In this document: positions 33,767-39,216 of the stretch, in pieces
Position numbering within the stretch: position 1 is the first letter of the stretch
Layout: the number at the start of each line of letters is the position of its first letter
Source of the DNA: a virus
Virus record (IMG/VR): IMGVR_UViG_3300035698_007737
Coordinates: 1-39,442 of that record
Strand: one strand, 5' to 3'
DNA: 39,442 nucleotides
Translations under genes and position numbers: made by a program
Notes under the pieces: generated by a model
Told to the model about the DNA's origin: nothing
The model's database searches: none
The model's input: the letters and a program-made list of their open reading frames with translations, nothing else

Positions 33767-34297
33767 TCATGAAAATAATACTCTGCGTAACTCCTCTGTA
33801 TTGTAACGAAAGTCAGCGTAAATCATTGTATTCATTAGACTCCTGTGCCCCAAAGCCATCTGCAGGACTTTGATATCTTTACACTTATCATATAGATTGA
33901 GCGCGAAGGTGTGTCTGAGTGAATGAAATTTTTTCTTAACAGGCTTGTAATGTGTCCATATCTGATTAAGCCGCGGGTAACTTATTGGGAAAATATGGCC
34001 ATCCTTATGAGTTTTAAGAGACAGGACAATTTTGAATAACCATTCAGGTATTGGAATCTCTCGGTCCTTAGAGTTCTTAATCCCACACACATAAACACTC
34101 TGCTTGTCAACATCAAAGTCTGTGATTTTTAGGTTCAGAAGCTCTGTGGCTCTTGCGCCTGTGTGCAGGGCAAGCCAGATAATGGCCACATTCCTGGGCT
34201 CTTTATCTTTATGACGATTAAGAATCTTGACCAATTGGCCTTGTTCGTCTTCGCTTAGATACTTCTCTCTTGTTATTTCATACTTAGATTGTTTCAT
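33767..34297 (-). CDS. int: Tyrosine recombinase, catalytic domain only (mini-integrase)
   Basis: A 176-residue tyrosine recombinase/integrase. All active-site residues are visible: Arg 49 (TGARATELL), the beta-hairpin Lys (GIKNSKDREIP, 74 or 77), His 125 and Arg 128 (HSLRHT), His 151 (LGHRS) and nucleophile Tyr 160 (NTMIYADF). Phage integrases are usually 300-400 residues; here the arm-binding and SAM-like core-binding domains are missing, and no upstream frame supplies them. It may integrate the phage, resolve genome dimers, or invert DNA. No Shine-Dalgarno site precedes ATG 34297. Two 15-bp repeats lie 16-55 nt upstream. Confidence 0.92.
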   Translation of the reverse strand: MKQSKYEITREKYLSEDEQGQLVKILNRHKDKEPRNVAIIWLALHTGARATELLNLKITDFDVDKQSVYVCGIKNSKDREIPIPEWLFKIVLSLKTHKDGHIFPISYPRLNQIWTHYKPVKKKFHSLRHTFALNLYDKCKDIKVLQMALGHRSLMNTMIYADFRYNTEELRRVLFS

Positions 34298-34312
34298 TTA
34301 TACATAGTGTCA

Positions 34313-34352
34313 TACTGTAAGTGAAAACGCAACAAAATAATATAAGTGAAAG
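34313..34352 (-). repeat. Two 15-bp repeats and the TGTTGCGTTT 10-mer upstream of integrase
   Basis: On the minus strand, CTTTCACTTATATTA at 34338-34352 is an exact member of the CTTTCACTTAYRTTA family, TGTTGCGTTT (copy B) follows at 34325-34334, and TTTTCACTTACAGTA at 34313-34327 is a 13/15 copy. They lie 16-55 nt before the integrase start, so they may control integrase expression or be recombinase arm sites. Confidence 0.6.
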
Positions 34353-34365
34353 TTATACCCCTGAC

Positions 34366-34397
34366 ACACAAAAACCCTGCTTATTAGGGCAAGGTTT
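34366..34397 (-). terminator. Rho-independent terminator after small terminase
   Basis: On the minus strand AAACCTTGC-loop-GCAGGGTTT forms a stem with one A-C mismatch (34372-34397), followed by TTTTTGTGTG. It would stop transcription coming from the small terminase gene before the integrase, so integrase should have its own promoter. Confidence 0.65.
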
Positions 34398-34548
34398 CCG
34401 GCTGCATTGAACTAGTCCAATTGGAAGCAGCTACCTGATTGACCTCCACTAGTCCGGATCTTGCGAGCTACCTAAAATACTCCGCAGGATAACTGACAGT
34501 TTATAAACGCGAATAAATAAACCGCTTTAGGCGTTACTCACCTTTATA

Positions 34549-34572
34549 ACTATGTGACTATGTGACTATGTG
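34549..34572. repeat. Three tandem copies of ACTATGTG
   Basis: ACTATGTG occurs three times without gaps, followed by a partial fourth unit (ACT). It lies in the non-coding region between small terminase and integrase. Short direct repeats of this type can be binding sites or slipped-strand products. Confidence 0.8.
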
Positions 34573-34605
34573 ACTCTTAAACTTTTTGCAAGATAAACCT
34601 GTGGG

Positions 34606-34620
34606 CTTTCACTTACGTTA
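34606..34620 (+). repeat. 15-bp repeat CTTTCACTTACGTTA
   Basis: A member of the CTTTCACTTAYRTTA family, here in plus orientation and isolated within the non-coding region. Exact at all fixed positions of the consensus. Confidence 0.65.
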
Positions 34621-34702
34621 GGCCTAGTGCGTCAATATGTTTTATACTAAAATCTAATATAAAAATTTTTATGGCGCTGGCGAGTAGGGACCGTTAAAGA
34701 TA

Positions 34703-34745
34703 GTGGGGCAAACTTTTTTTGGCCCCACCCCCACCCACACCCCCC
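34703..34745 (-). other. GC-rich hairpin and G-quadruplex motif
   Basis: GTGGGGC (34703-34709) pairs with GCCCCAC (34722-34728). Overlapping it, the minus strand reads GGGGGG-TGT-GGG-T-GGGGG-T-GGGG (34745 to 34723), four G-runs with loops of 1-3 nt, a textbook G-quadruplex motif. It is about 120 nt downstream of the small terminase stop. No T-tract follows, so it is not a simple terminator. Confidence 0.7.
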
Positions 34746-34863
34746 TATCGGTTTTTTTATTGGCAAAACATGTGTCAGCTAGGACTAGGTTCGATTTAAT
34801 CACACATCCGCTAACTTAGGGGTAGAGCTAATGTATATTAGTTATAGCACTATGTTATTGATA

Positions 34864-35364
34864 TCATTTGAATATGTCTATCTCATCTGTGATGGGCTCT
34901 ATATCTATCACGTCATCACCCTCAATTTGTGGAGTTACGTCATGGGTCAACGCATCAGCACGCTTACGCGCATCAGCTAACGCACCGCCTATATCAACAG
35001 TCTGATTTATGTTCACATCCAACTTGTCGCCGTACACACGCGCATTTATTTTTGAGGCTTTCCACTTTATATTGTCTGACGCAAGGCGTGATCTGTTAAC
35101 ATCGTGATATGTCTCATGAATATTGTCCAACTTATCTACCATATTGTTGATTCCTTCCTCCCGTGCCTGTGCGAAAACAATTCCCCATTCAGGGGACTGT
35201 TGGCGGGATTTCCAGAACTGCGCAGAACTCATACCCAGCTTGACTGCTATCTCTTTTATAGTCCTGCCATCAATGGCCATACCAATAGCTATCGTCTTCA
35301 TTTCTTCTGTAACTACAATAGGATCGTTGTGACAGTTTTTGCTCAATTTGTTAACATTGCTCAT
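34864..35364 (-). CDS. terS: Terminase small subunit (Sf6-like)
   Basis: A 166-residue protein from ATG 35364 (MSNVNKLSKNCHND), chosen over ATG 35388 because GAGGTG precedes it at good distance. An N-terminal helix-turn-helix (MAIDGRTIKEIAVKLGMSSA, then FWKSRQQSPEW) is followed by a helical middle and the typical IKWKASKINARVYGDKLDVN segment of Sf6-like small terminases. The acidic C-terminus may contact the large subunit. It should recognise the packaging site and start DNA cutting. It lies apart from the large subunit gene, with integrase and accessory genes between. Confidence 0.88.
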   Translation of the reverse strand: MSNVNKLSKNCHNDPIVVTEEMKTIAIGMAIDGRTIKEIAVKLGMSSAQFWKSRQQSPEWGIVFAQAREEGINNMVDKLDNIHETYHDVNRSRLASDNIKWKASKINARVYGDKLDVNINQTVDIGGALADARKRADALTHDVTPQIEGDDVIDIEPITDEIDIFK

Positions 35365-35425
35365 AAGTTCGACACCTCGTAAAGGCATTGGTAAATCCAG
35401 GCCTTACAAGATTCCTTCTCAATAC

Positions 35426-35454
35426 AATACACACTATGTATATAAGTTCGTCAA
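35426..35454 (-). promoter_or_regulatory. Sigma70-like promoter for the small terminase gene
   Basis: On the minus strand TTGACG (35449-35454) is followed after 17 bp by TGTATT (35426-35431), close to the -35/-10 consensus. It leaves a leader of about 55 nt before ATG 35364. The spacing is ideal and the position fits. Confidence 0.5.
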
Positions 35455-35502
35455 TCTCTTAGGTCCCTTGGGCCTTGTAGGGCTAGTAGAGGTGGCAGGC
35501 TA

Positions 35503-35523
35503 CTTGCACTTACATTTATGTAA
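35503..35523 (+). promoter_or_regulatory. Imperfect 15-mer and TTACAT-TT-ATGTAA palindrome upstream of small-gene operon
   Basis: CTTGCACTTACATTT (35503-35517) matches the CTTTCACTTAYRTTA family at 13 of 15 positions. It overlaps the perfect palindrome TTACAT-TT-ATGTAA (35510-35523). It lies about 25 nt before the first small gene of the plus-strand operon, suiting an operator or promoter element. Confidence 0.45.
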
Positions 35524-35546
35524 CTAACCAACTAACAGGAGTTAAA

Positions 35547-35780
35547 TGTGAACAACCTTTAAACATACTCAGACATCACGTTTCAGGAGCTATAGAACGT
35601 GGTGAAAAAGAAGCAATTACGTCAATTGTCGAAACTAATGAAAACGAACAAATAGTCGAACAGAATGTCTCTGTCATGCGAGATAGATTAAGAACATCTG
35701 AAGAAATCAAACATAAAGAAAGAGTGCTGGTAAAAGACATTATGGACGACTCAACTCATTATGTCATTAAGGAGAACTAA
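35547..35780 (+). CDS. Small charged protein whose start codon is out of frame
   Basis: A 77-codon frame ending at TAA 35780 codes for QPLNILRHHVSGAIERGEKE and a charged helical remainder ending HYVIKEN. It abuts the next ATG and is clearly coding. There is no ATG, GTG or TTG in this frame back to the stop at 35487. Instead AGGAG-TTAA-ATG (35546-35548) is followed at once by TGA; removing one T (35549) would give MEQPLNILRHH. So there is either a one-base frameshift (mutation or sequence error) or non-standard initiation. Family not named, but the N-terminal pattern is seen in small phage proteins. Confidence 0.65.
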   Translation, partial: CEQPLNILRHHVSGAIERGEKEAITSIVETNENEQIVEQNVSVMRDRLRTSEEIKHKERVLVKDIMDDSTHYVIKEN

Positions 35781-35963
35781 ATGGTTAAACAGCCAGAAAC
35801 CAATGCTGCTCAAGATATGTATTACTTAACTGAGTACATCATATCAGTGTTTAAATCGCGTTCTGAAGATGGTGAAACAATACCTATAGATACTATGAGA
35901 CACGTTCTAAACTTAGCCGAGAAAGCTATGGCCAAATCTAAAGGAGTTACTGATGAAAACTAA
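35781..35963 (+). CDS. Small helical hypothetical protein
   Basis: A 60-residue protein (MVKQPETNAAQDMYYLTEYI...) starting directly after the preceding stop, with AAGGAG upstream. It is mostly helical (MRHVLNLAEKAMAKSKGV) and has no recognised domain. Its end overlaps the next gene by 11 nt, so the small genes are one translationally linked operon. Confidence 0.78.
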   Translation: MVKQPETNAAQDMYYLTEYIISVFKSRSEDGETIPIDTMRHVLNLAEKAMAKSKGVTDEN

Positions 35964-36162
35964 GAAAGAGATAGCAATGTACAATGAGGGCGTAATCGAC
36001 GGTTATCTAACATTACGTGACCGTTTAAGAGAATTATTAAGACGTAGAGAAAACGTAGCATTTAACTGGCAGGCTGATTTAACCAGTATATTAGCTGAGT
36101 CAGCCCTAGATATTCATAAATTAGAGAACTTTAAATGGAACAAAGGAGCCTCTAATGAATAG
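35953..36162 (+). CDS. Small helical hypothetical protein
   Basis: A 69-residue protein with AAAGGAG before ATG 35953. It contains a basic helix LRDRLRELLRRRENVAFNWQ and a C-terminal helix LTSILAESALDIHKLENFKW. Overlaps both neighbours (11 and 8 nt). No family recognised; the arginine-rich helix could bind nucleic acid. Confidence 0.75.
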   Translation: MKTKKEIAMYNEGVIDGYLTLRDRLRELLRRRENVAFNWQADLTSILAESALDIHKLENFKWNKGASNE

Positions 36163-36544
36163 ACTAATACTAATGCTACCTATTCTATTATTACTACCAG
36201 CATGTGGTGGAAGTGGAGGTGGGGACTCATCCCCAACACCCATCACACGTTCATGCTCTAATCTAGATGAACGAGGCACCTGGTATAATTCATCTTCAAC
36301 AACTGACACTCTAGTTGTATCTGATAACTGTACTTTGACAGGTTCTTACTGTGACCACACCATGACTTTCACCCTTCCAGATGAATCAACCTTTGAGACT
36401 ATAGTGACTATTCACACGGCTAACCTTAATGCTGGATGTATGCAACCCGCAGTCTATGACTGTGAAGTAGGCATATTAACTGATGGCAGATTGGGCATTG
36501 ATTGTGGAACTACAAACCAATTCATTTACCAAAGGACTCAATAA
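36155..36544 (+). CDS. Small secreted lipoprotein
   Basis: A 129-residue protein with signal peptide MNRLILMLPILLLLPAC: a short basic start, leucine-rich core and lipobox LLPA-Cys 17. The mature chain starts CGGSGGGDSSPTP, a flexible linker, and then has a beta-rich domain with six further cysteines (SCSNLD, NCTLTGSYCD, AGCM, YDCEV, DCGTT), probably disulfide-bonded in the periplasm. Phage lipoproteins can block superinfection; that is possible here but not shown. AAAGGAG precedes ATG 36155; the stop overlaps the next start as TAATG. Confidence 0.85.
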   Translation: MNRLILMLPILLLLPACGGSGGGDSSPTPITRSCSNLDERGTWYNSSSTTDTLVVSDNCTLTGSYCDHTMTFTLPDESTFETIVTIHTANLNAGCMQPAVYDCEVGILTDGRLGIDCGTTNQFIYQRTQ

Positions 36545-36738
36545 TGACTTTTGGCAGACTGTGCAACATATGTAAAGAGACCATGACAGCAAAGAATTCG
36601 TATTCAATAGGCAGGCAGTCAATGCCTGACCGACCCAATAAGCCTGGGTTTGTGATACTTTTAATCAACTGTAAGAAATGTGGAGGTACTTGTGTTATCA
36701 AAAAGACAAACAAGACGACTATTTCTTGCGCCGATTAA
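36544..36738 (+). CDS. Small zinc-ribbon protein
   Basis: A 64-residue protein from ATG 36544, which overlaps the lipoprotein stop (TAATG). Two C-x-x-C pairs (LCNICKE and CKKCGGTC) form a likely zinc ribbon. The last 20 nt overlap a convergent minus-strand gene. A longer version from GTG 36502 is unlikely because it would lie inside the lipoprotein gene. Function unknown. Confidence 0.75.
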   Translation: MTFGRLCNICKETMTAKNSYSIGRQSMPDRPNKPGFVILLINCKKCGGTCVIKKTNKTTISCAD

Positions 36739-36898
36739 GCTTTTGAGACTCTTTAAGAGTTTTAACAGCATTAGAGGCATTAGCAAAACCACCACCTGTC
36801 AACATTACGCGACTCAAACTGCCAGCTTCTTCTTTCAAACGGCTAGCCGCTCTGCTAAAAAAGCCCGCTTCTTTCTTTCTTCTCTTTTTAGCTGGCAT
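36719..36898 (-). CDS. Small basic protein on the opposite strand
   Basis: A 59-residue protein on the minus strand within a plus-strand operon. AAAAGGAGACATTT precedes ATG 36898, a strong ribosome binding site. The protein starts MPAKKRRKKEAGFFSRAASR, has RLKEEAGSLSRVMLTGGG and ends QKLNRRKK, a very basic composition that suggests nucleic-acid binding or a virion-associated protein. It overlaps the zinc-ribbon gene end by 20 nt and points away from the next plus-strand gene. Confidence 0.65.
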   Translation of the reverse strand: MPAKKRRKKEAGFFSRAASRLKEEAGSLSRVMLTGGGFANASNAVKTLKESQKLNRRKK

Positions 36899-36922
36899 AA
36901 ATGTCTCCTTTTAGGTGTTAGT

Positions 36923-37114
36923 TTGTTCTGTTATGTAGGCATAGAGTACGCACCCGATGCCAATTCGGCAATCAATTATGTGAAGTGTCCAGATGGGTAC
37001 GCCATAAAGCTGCCAACAGGTCGCTATATTAAATGTGAAGATTACGACAAATATCATCAAGACATAGAGGCAGGCCGCCAAGTGTCCAACTATAATATGG
37101 AGGTTATCCAATGA
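36923..37114 (+). CDS. Small protein with TTG start
   Basis: A 63-residue protein read from TTG 36923 (FCYVGIEYAPDANSAINYVK...), ending EAGRQVSNYNMEVIQ. No ATG or GTG exists in frame at the right place; AGGTG lies five bases before the TTG. The frame is open further upstream to 36680, but there it is antisense to the basic-protein gene and has an unnatural composition. Motifs: two cysteines (VKCPDGYAIKLPTGRYIKCED). It is coupled by ATGA to the next gene. Unrecognised family. Confidence 0.55.
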   Translation: MFCYVGIEYAPDANSAINYVKCPDGYAIKLPTGRYIKCEDYDKYHQDIEAGRQVSNYNMEVIQ

Positions 37115-37290
37115 CCGTAGAAATCAAGATCAAAAGCGTATATGGACGTGAGCTGATATACCCAATTAATGATACAGCCAAGATCTTTGCGGAACTCATG
37201 GACCGCAAAACCTTTACCAAGTCCCAACTATTGATAATCAAAAAGCTAGGGGCTGAAATCAAAGTATCTGAGCCCGACCCCTTTAGTTAA
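37111..37290 (+). CDS. Small conserved-type phage protein (59 residues)
   Basis: A 59-residue protein (MTVEIKIKSVYGRELIYPIN..., ending EPDPFS). GGAGG precedes ATG 37111, which overlaps the preceding stop (ATGA). The pattern I-K-x-V-Y-G-x-x-x-I-Y-P ... A-x-x-F-A ... L-x-x-I-K-x-L-G occurs in small phage and bacterial proteins I have seen as conserved hypotheticals. It is the last gene of the small plus-strand operon. Confidence 0.78.
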   Translation: MTVEIKIKSVYGRELIYPINDTAKIFAELMDRKTFTKSQLLIIKKLGAEIKVSEPDPFS

Positions 37291-37335
37291 CCAGAAACAT
37301 TGACCTTTTTGGCCAACCCCACACCCATTTCAAGG

Positions 37336-37365
37336 CTTTCACTTACATTACTTTCACTTATATTA
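37336..37365 (+). repeat. Two tandem 15-bp repeats (CTTTCACTTAYATTA)
   Basis: CTTTCACTTACATTA at 37336-37350 is followed without a gap by CTTTCACTTATATTA at 37351-37365. Other members of this family lie at 34338-34352 (minus), 34606-34620 and, less perfectly, 34313-34327 and 35503-35517, all in non-coding DNA. Confidence 0.75.
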
Positions 37366-37369
37366 ACCA

Positions 37370-37391
37370 ATACCAGTTAGCTAACTGGTAT
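37370..37391. promoter_or_regulatory. Perfect 22-bp palindrome (operator-like) with two ACCAGTTA half sites
   Basis: ATACCAGTTAG (37370-37380) is followed directly by its reverse complement CTAACTGGTAT (37381-37391). It contains one ACCAGTTA and one TAACTGGT, whose starts are 10 bp apart. A dimeric helix-turn-helix protein is the natural reader; the Cro-like protein encoded at 37895 is the nearest candidate. Confidence 0.75.
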
Positions 37392-37400
37392 GTTGCGTTT
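37391..37400 (+). repeat. TGTTGCGTTT 10-mer, copy C
   Basis: The third exact copy, directly attached to the 22-bp palindrome. In copy B as here, a CTTTCACTTATATTA 15-mer lies upstream in the same direction, with 3 nt between in copy B and 25 nt (including the palindrome) in copy C. Confidence 0.6.
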
Positions 37401-37406
37401 AAGTGG

Positions 37407-37435
37407 TTGCGCTAAGTGTCTAATTTTTCTACTAT
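37407..37435 (+). promoter_or_regulatory. Possible sigma70 promoter
   Basis: TTGCGC (37407-37412), then 17 bp, then TACTAT (37430-37435) with TATAAA overlapping downstream. It starts 15 bp after the palindrome, so a protein bound there could control it. It would drive the regulator/resolvase operon with a long leader. The match is moderate. Confidence 0.4.
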
Positions 37436-37557
37436 AAACCACTATACCACTCTTACCTATTAATAATAATAATAGTATATAGAAATATATGGGTAAGTAG
37501 TCTGGCACATACATGCTCCATATATTTTTATATGGCTGAACATTAAAAAACACTGGT

Positions 37558-37631
37558 TAACTGGTAGTAACTGGTATCCTTAGGGATTACGGGCACTTAG
37601 GCCAACCAGTTACCACCAGTTCTACCAGTTA
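37558..37631. promoter_or_regulatory. Phased operator or iteron cluster (ACCAGTTA / TAACTGGT)
   Basis: TAACTGGT occurs at 37558-37565 and 37568-37575 (10 bp apart), and ACCAGTTA at 37605-37612, ACCAGTT at 37615-37621 and ACCAGTTA at 37624-37631 (10 and 9 bp apart). The two groups face each other across 29 bp. The roughly one-turn spacing means that all copies in a group lie on one face of the helix, as in repressor arrays or replication iterons. Confidence 0.7.
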
Positions 37632-37894
37632 CTAAGTGGTTTCCTCAAATTGCCAAGTCATATTAGTATCTTAGCAAACAGCCCTACTGGTACCCGCCCT
37701 CTATATAGGCGCACAGGCTTTGGAGTCCATATAGTTCGCGGTGTCCCCATGTCAGCGGTGACTTTAATAGCCCGCCACATCGTTTTTAAGCTTGATCGGT
37801 AATAGCTGTGGCCTTAGGGTGTCAATATCTTATCCAACTGACTCTCCAAATAGAATCCGCGCAATTACTGTGCCTCTAGGAGTTGGCTAATATT

Positions 37895-38218
37895 ATGACA
37901 AACACCCACAATCCAAAATTTAAGTATTATAAAGGTGTAGGCTCAAAGTCTGACCTACAAAAAGAATATGAGAAGCAGTCCCAGGCTGAGAGAGTGATAG
38001 CCAAGTTCGGTGGAGCGCGTAAGTTATACAGGTTACTTAAAGAGATAGACCCAGAGTGCTGTTGGAACCCCAGCTCTATTTACCGTTGGACATATCCCAG
38101 AGAAAAGGGTGGAACAGGCGGGGTCATACCCTCTAGAGCCATGAAAATAATAGTAAAGGCCGCACGACTTCACGGTGTATTAGTAGATGGTGATGATTTC
38201 TTTCCAGGTAGGAGATGA
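37895..38218 (+). CDS. Cro-like helix-turn-helix regulator
   Basis: A 107-residue protein from ATG 37895 (a TTG at 37883 lies too close to AGGAG to be used). The core RVIAKFGGARKLYRLLKEID, followed by NPSSIYRWTYPREKGGTGG and IPSRAMKIIVKAARLHGV, is a lambda-Cro/YdaS-type helix-turn-helix family known from phages; S-S-I-Y-R-W is the recognition helix. It is likely the regulator that binds the nearby palindromic sites. Its stop overlaps an ATG of the next gene. No CI-like partner is present in the window. Confidence 0.8.
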   Translation: MTNTHNPKFKYYKGVGSKSDLQKEYEKQSQAERVIAKFGGARKLYRLLKEIDPECCWNPSSIYRWTYPREKGGTGGVIPSRAMKIIVKAARLHGVLVDGDDFFPGRR

Positions 38219-38220
38219 TT

Positions 38221-38406
38221 ATGACAGACACCGAGAATTGTGGAAACTGCGATGGTGAAGGTTGGGTGTGTGAGAATCATCCAGATATGCCTTGGACTTC
38301 TGAAGGATGCGAGTGTGGAGCAGGTATGCCTTGTAATGTGTGCCGTCCACATATGACAGACATTGAGCCTAACAGGATGCCCGAACGTAAACGAGGCTTT
38401 GACTAG
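38221..38406 (+). CDS. Small cysteine-rich zinc-binding protein
   Basis: A 61-residue protein with eight cysteines arranged C-G-N-C-D-G-E-G-W-V-C, then GCECGAGMPCNVCRP: a DnaJ-like zinc-finger pattern known from small phage and proteobacterial proteins. ATG 38221 has AGGAG six bases upstream; ATG 38215 would be too close to that site. Its TAG shares a base with the next start (TAGTG). Role unknown; possibly a chaperone-like or nucleic-acid-binding cofactor. Confidence 0.8.
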   Translation: MTDTENCGNCDGEGWVCENHPDMPWTSEGCECGAGMPCNVCRPHMTDIEPNRMPERKRGFD

Positions 38407-38972
38407 TGGGGTCCAAAAAGAAAGCCTGGATCAACAGGCCACTTATAATAGGACTGGACCCTGGACTGACTGGGGCCGTGTCTGTAATTGATATGGACCG
38501 CGGGCGTATTGTTGCAGTTCACGACATGCCTACCTTTAAAAAAGCCACAAAGGCTAGGAAGCAAGGCTATTTCCTACACATTGACCCACACGCGCTTTCA
38601 ATGCTGGTAGATCAATATGCACGTCATGTCTGTATAGCGGTTATTGAGGAACCTGGAGCGATGCCAAAACAAGGTCTGTCGTCTACATTTAGATTTGGAC
38701 ATACGTGTGGGATGGCTCACGGCGTGTTATCTGCCAATTATCTGACCACAATCCCCATTAAACCTGCGGTCTGGAAGCCTGCGCTTGGATTAAGTGGCCA
38801 AAAAACCAGCTCTTTAGATAAGGTTAAGTCCATTTTTCCACGAGATACTGAGCATTTTAAGCTAAAAAAGCACCATGACCGCGCAGAAGCCGCGCTTTTA
38901 GCTGTGTTTGGTATGAAATTTTTGAAGAAATATATAGATTTAGAGAGAAATAGAGATGATATCCGAAAATGA
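38406..38972 (+). CDS. RuvC-like Holliday junction resolvase
   Basis: A 188-residue RNase H-fold nuclease starting at GTG 38406. Catalytic acids fit RuvC: Asp 18 in IIGLDPGLTGAVSV, Glu 81/82 in IAVIEEPGAMP, and Asp 158/Glu 161 in KKHHDRAEAALLA. The segment TFRFGHTCGMAHGVL and the PAVWKPALGLSGQKTSSLDK part are the usual RuvC substrate-binding region. It should cut branched DNA during replication and before packaging. It overlaps genes on both sides (1 and 17 nt). Confidence 0.92.
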   Translation: MGSKKKAWINRPLIIGLDPGLTGAVSVIDMDRGRIVAVHDMPTFKKATKARKQGYFLHIDPHALSMLVDQYARHVCIAVIEEPGAMPKQGLSSTFRFGHTCGMAHGVLSANYLTTIPIKPAVWKPALGLSGQKTSSLDKVKSIFPRDTEHFKLKKHHDRAEAALLAVFGMKFLKKYIDLERNRDDIRK

Positions 38973-39216
38973 CAAAATATTAAAGAACATACTCGAAAAC
39001 GAGGAGATAGAATACTGTCCGTACTGTGAAGCGCCAAGAGCGCAAGCACTAATACTAGGTGCGCGTGAGAATTATAGAGTCATTGAGACATATTTTCAAT
39101 GTGGGACTGTTTGCCACGTAGAACAAATAGTCAATAATGTGTGGGTTGACTGGGATGAAAGGTGTGGGCCATTAGAAGATTTGGACGTTATGGTAGATTT
39201 AAGGCGCTATCATTAA
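38956..39216 (+). CDS. Small cysteine-containing hypothetical protein
   Basis: An 86-residue protein (MISENDKILKNILENEEIEY...). It has a C-P-Y-C pair and C-G-T-V-C, which may bind zinc, and ends DLDVMVDLRRYH. It overlaps the resolvase gene by 17 nt and its stop lies in the loop of the terminator-like hairpin at 39201-39223. Family not recognised. Confidence 0.78.
   Translation: MISENDKILKNILENEEIEYCPYCEAPRAQALILGARENYRVIETYFQCGTVCHVEQIVNNVWVDWDERCGPLEDLDVMVDLRRYH

Larger units (their letters stand above)
34298..34863. other. 566-nt non-coding region between small terminase and integrase
   Basis: No credible gene is seen on either strand. From left to right it holds two 15-bp repeats and the 10-mer (34313-34352), a minus-strand terminator (34366-34397), short repeats of AGCTACCT and ACTAGTCC (about 34411-34473), an 8-bp tandem repeat (34549-34572), another 15-mer (34606-34620), a hairpin (34703-34728) and a G-quadruplex motif (34723-34745). 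It is a candidate for attP, a packaging site or a regulatory region. Confidence 0.6.
37291..37894. other. 604-nt non-coding control region before the regulator gene
   Basis: No credible gene is present. It contains tandem 15-mers (37336-37365), a 22-bp palindrome (37370-37391), the 10-mer TGTTGCGTTT (37391-37400), a promoter-like pair (37407-37435), AT-rich DNA with TAATAATAATAATAG (about 37461-37475), two groups of ACCAGTTA/TAACTGGT sites (37558-37575 and 37605-37631), and about 250 nt with little recognisable structure before the regulator gene. Origin of replication or immunity region are the main options. Confidence 0.65.

Noticed and set aside
36680-36922. N-terminal extension of the plus-strand gene 36923-37114
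   Set aside because: This part is antisense to the well-supported basic-protein gene and overlaps the zinc-ribbon gene; its translation is rich in Arg, Phe and Ser in a way typical of a shadow frame.
37590-37800. Possible tRNA in the control region (GTTCGCGG and similar motifs)
   Set aside because: No acceptor stem, D arm and T arm could be aligned in a consistent order.
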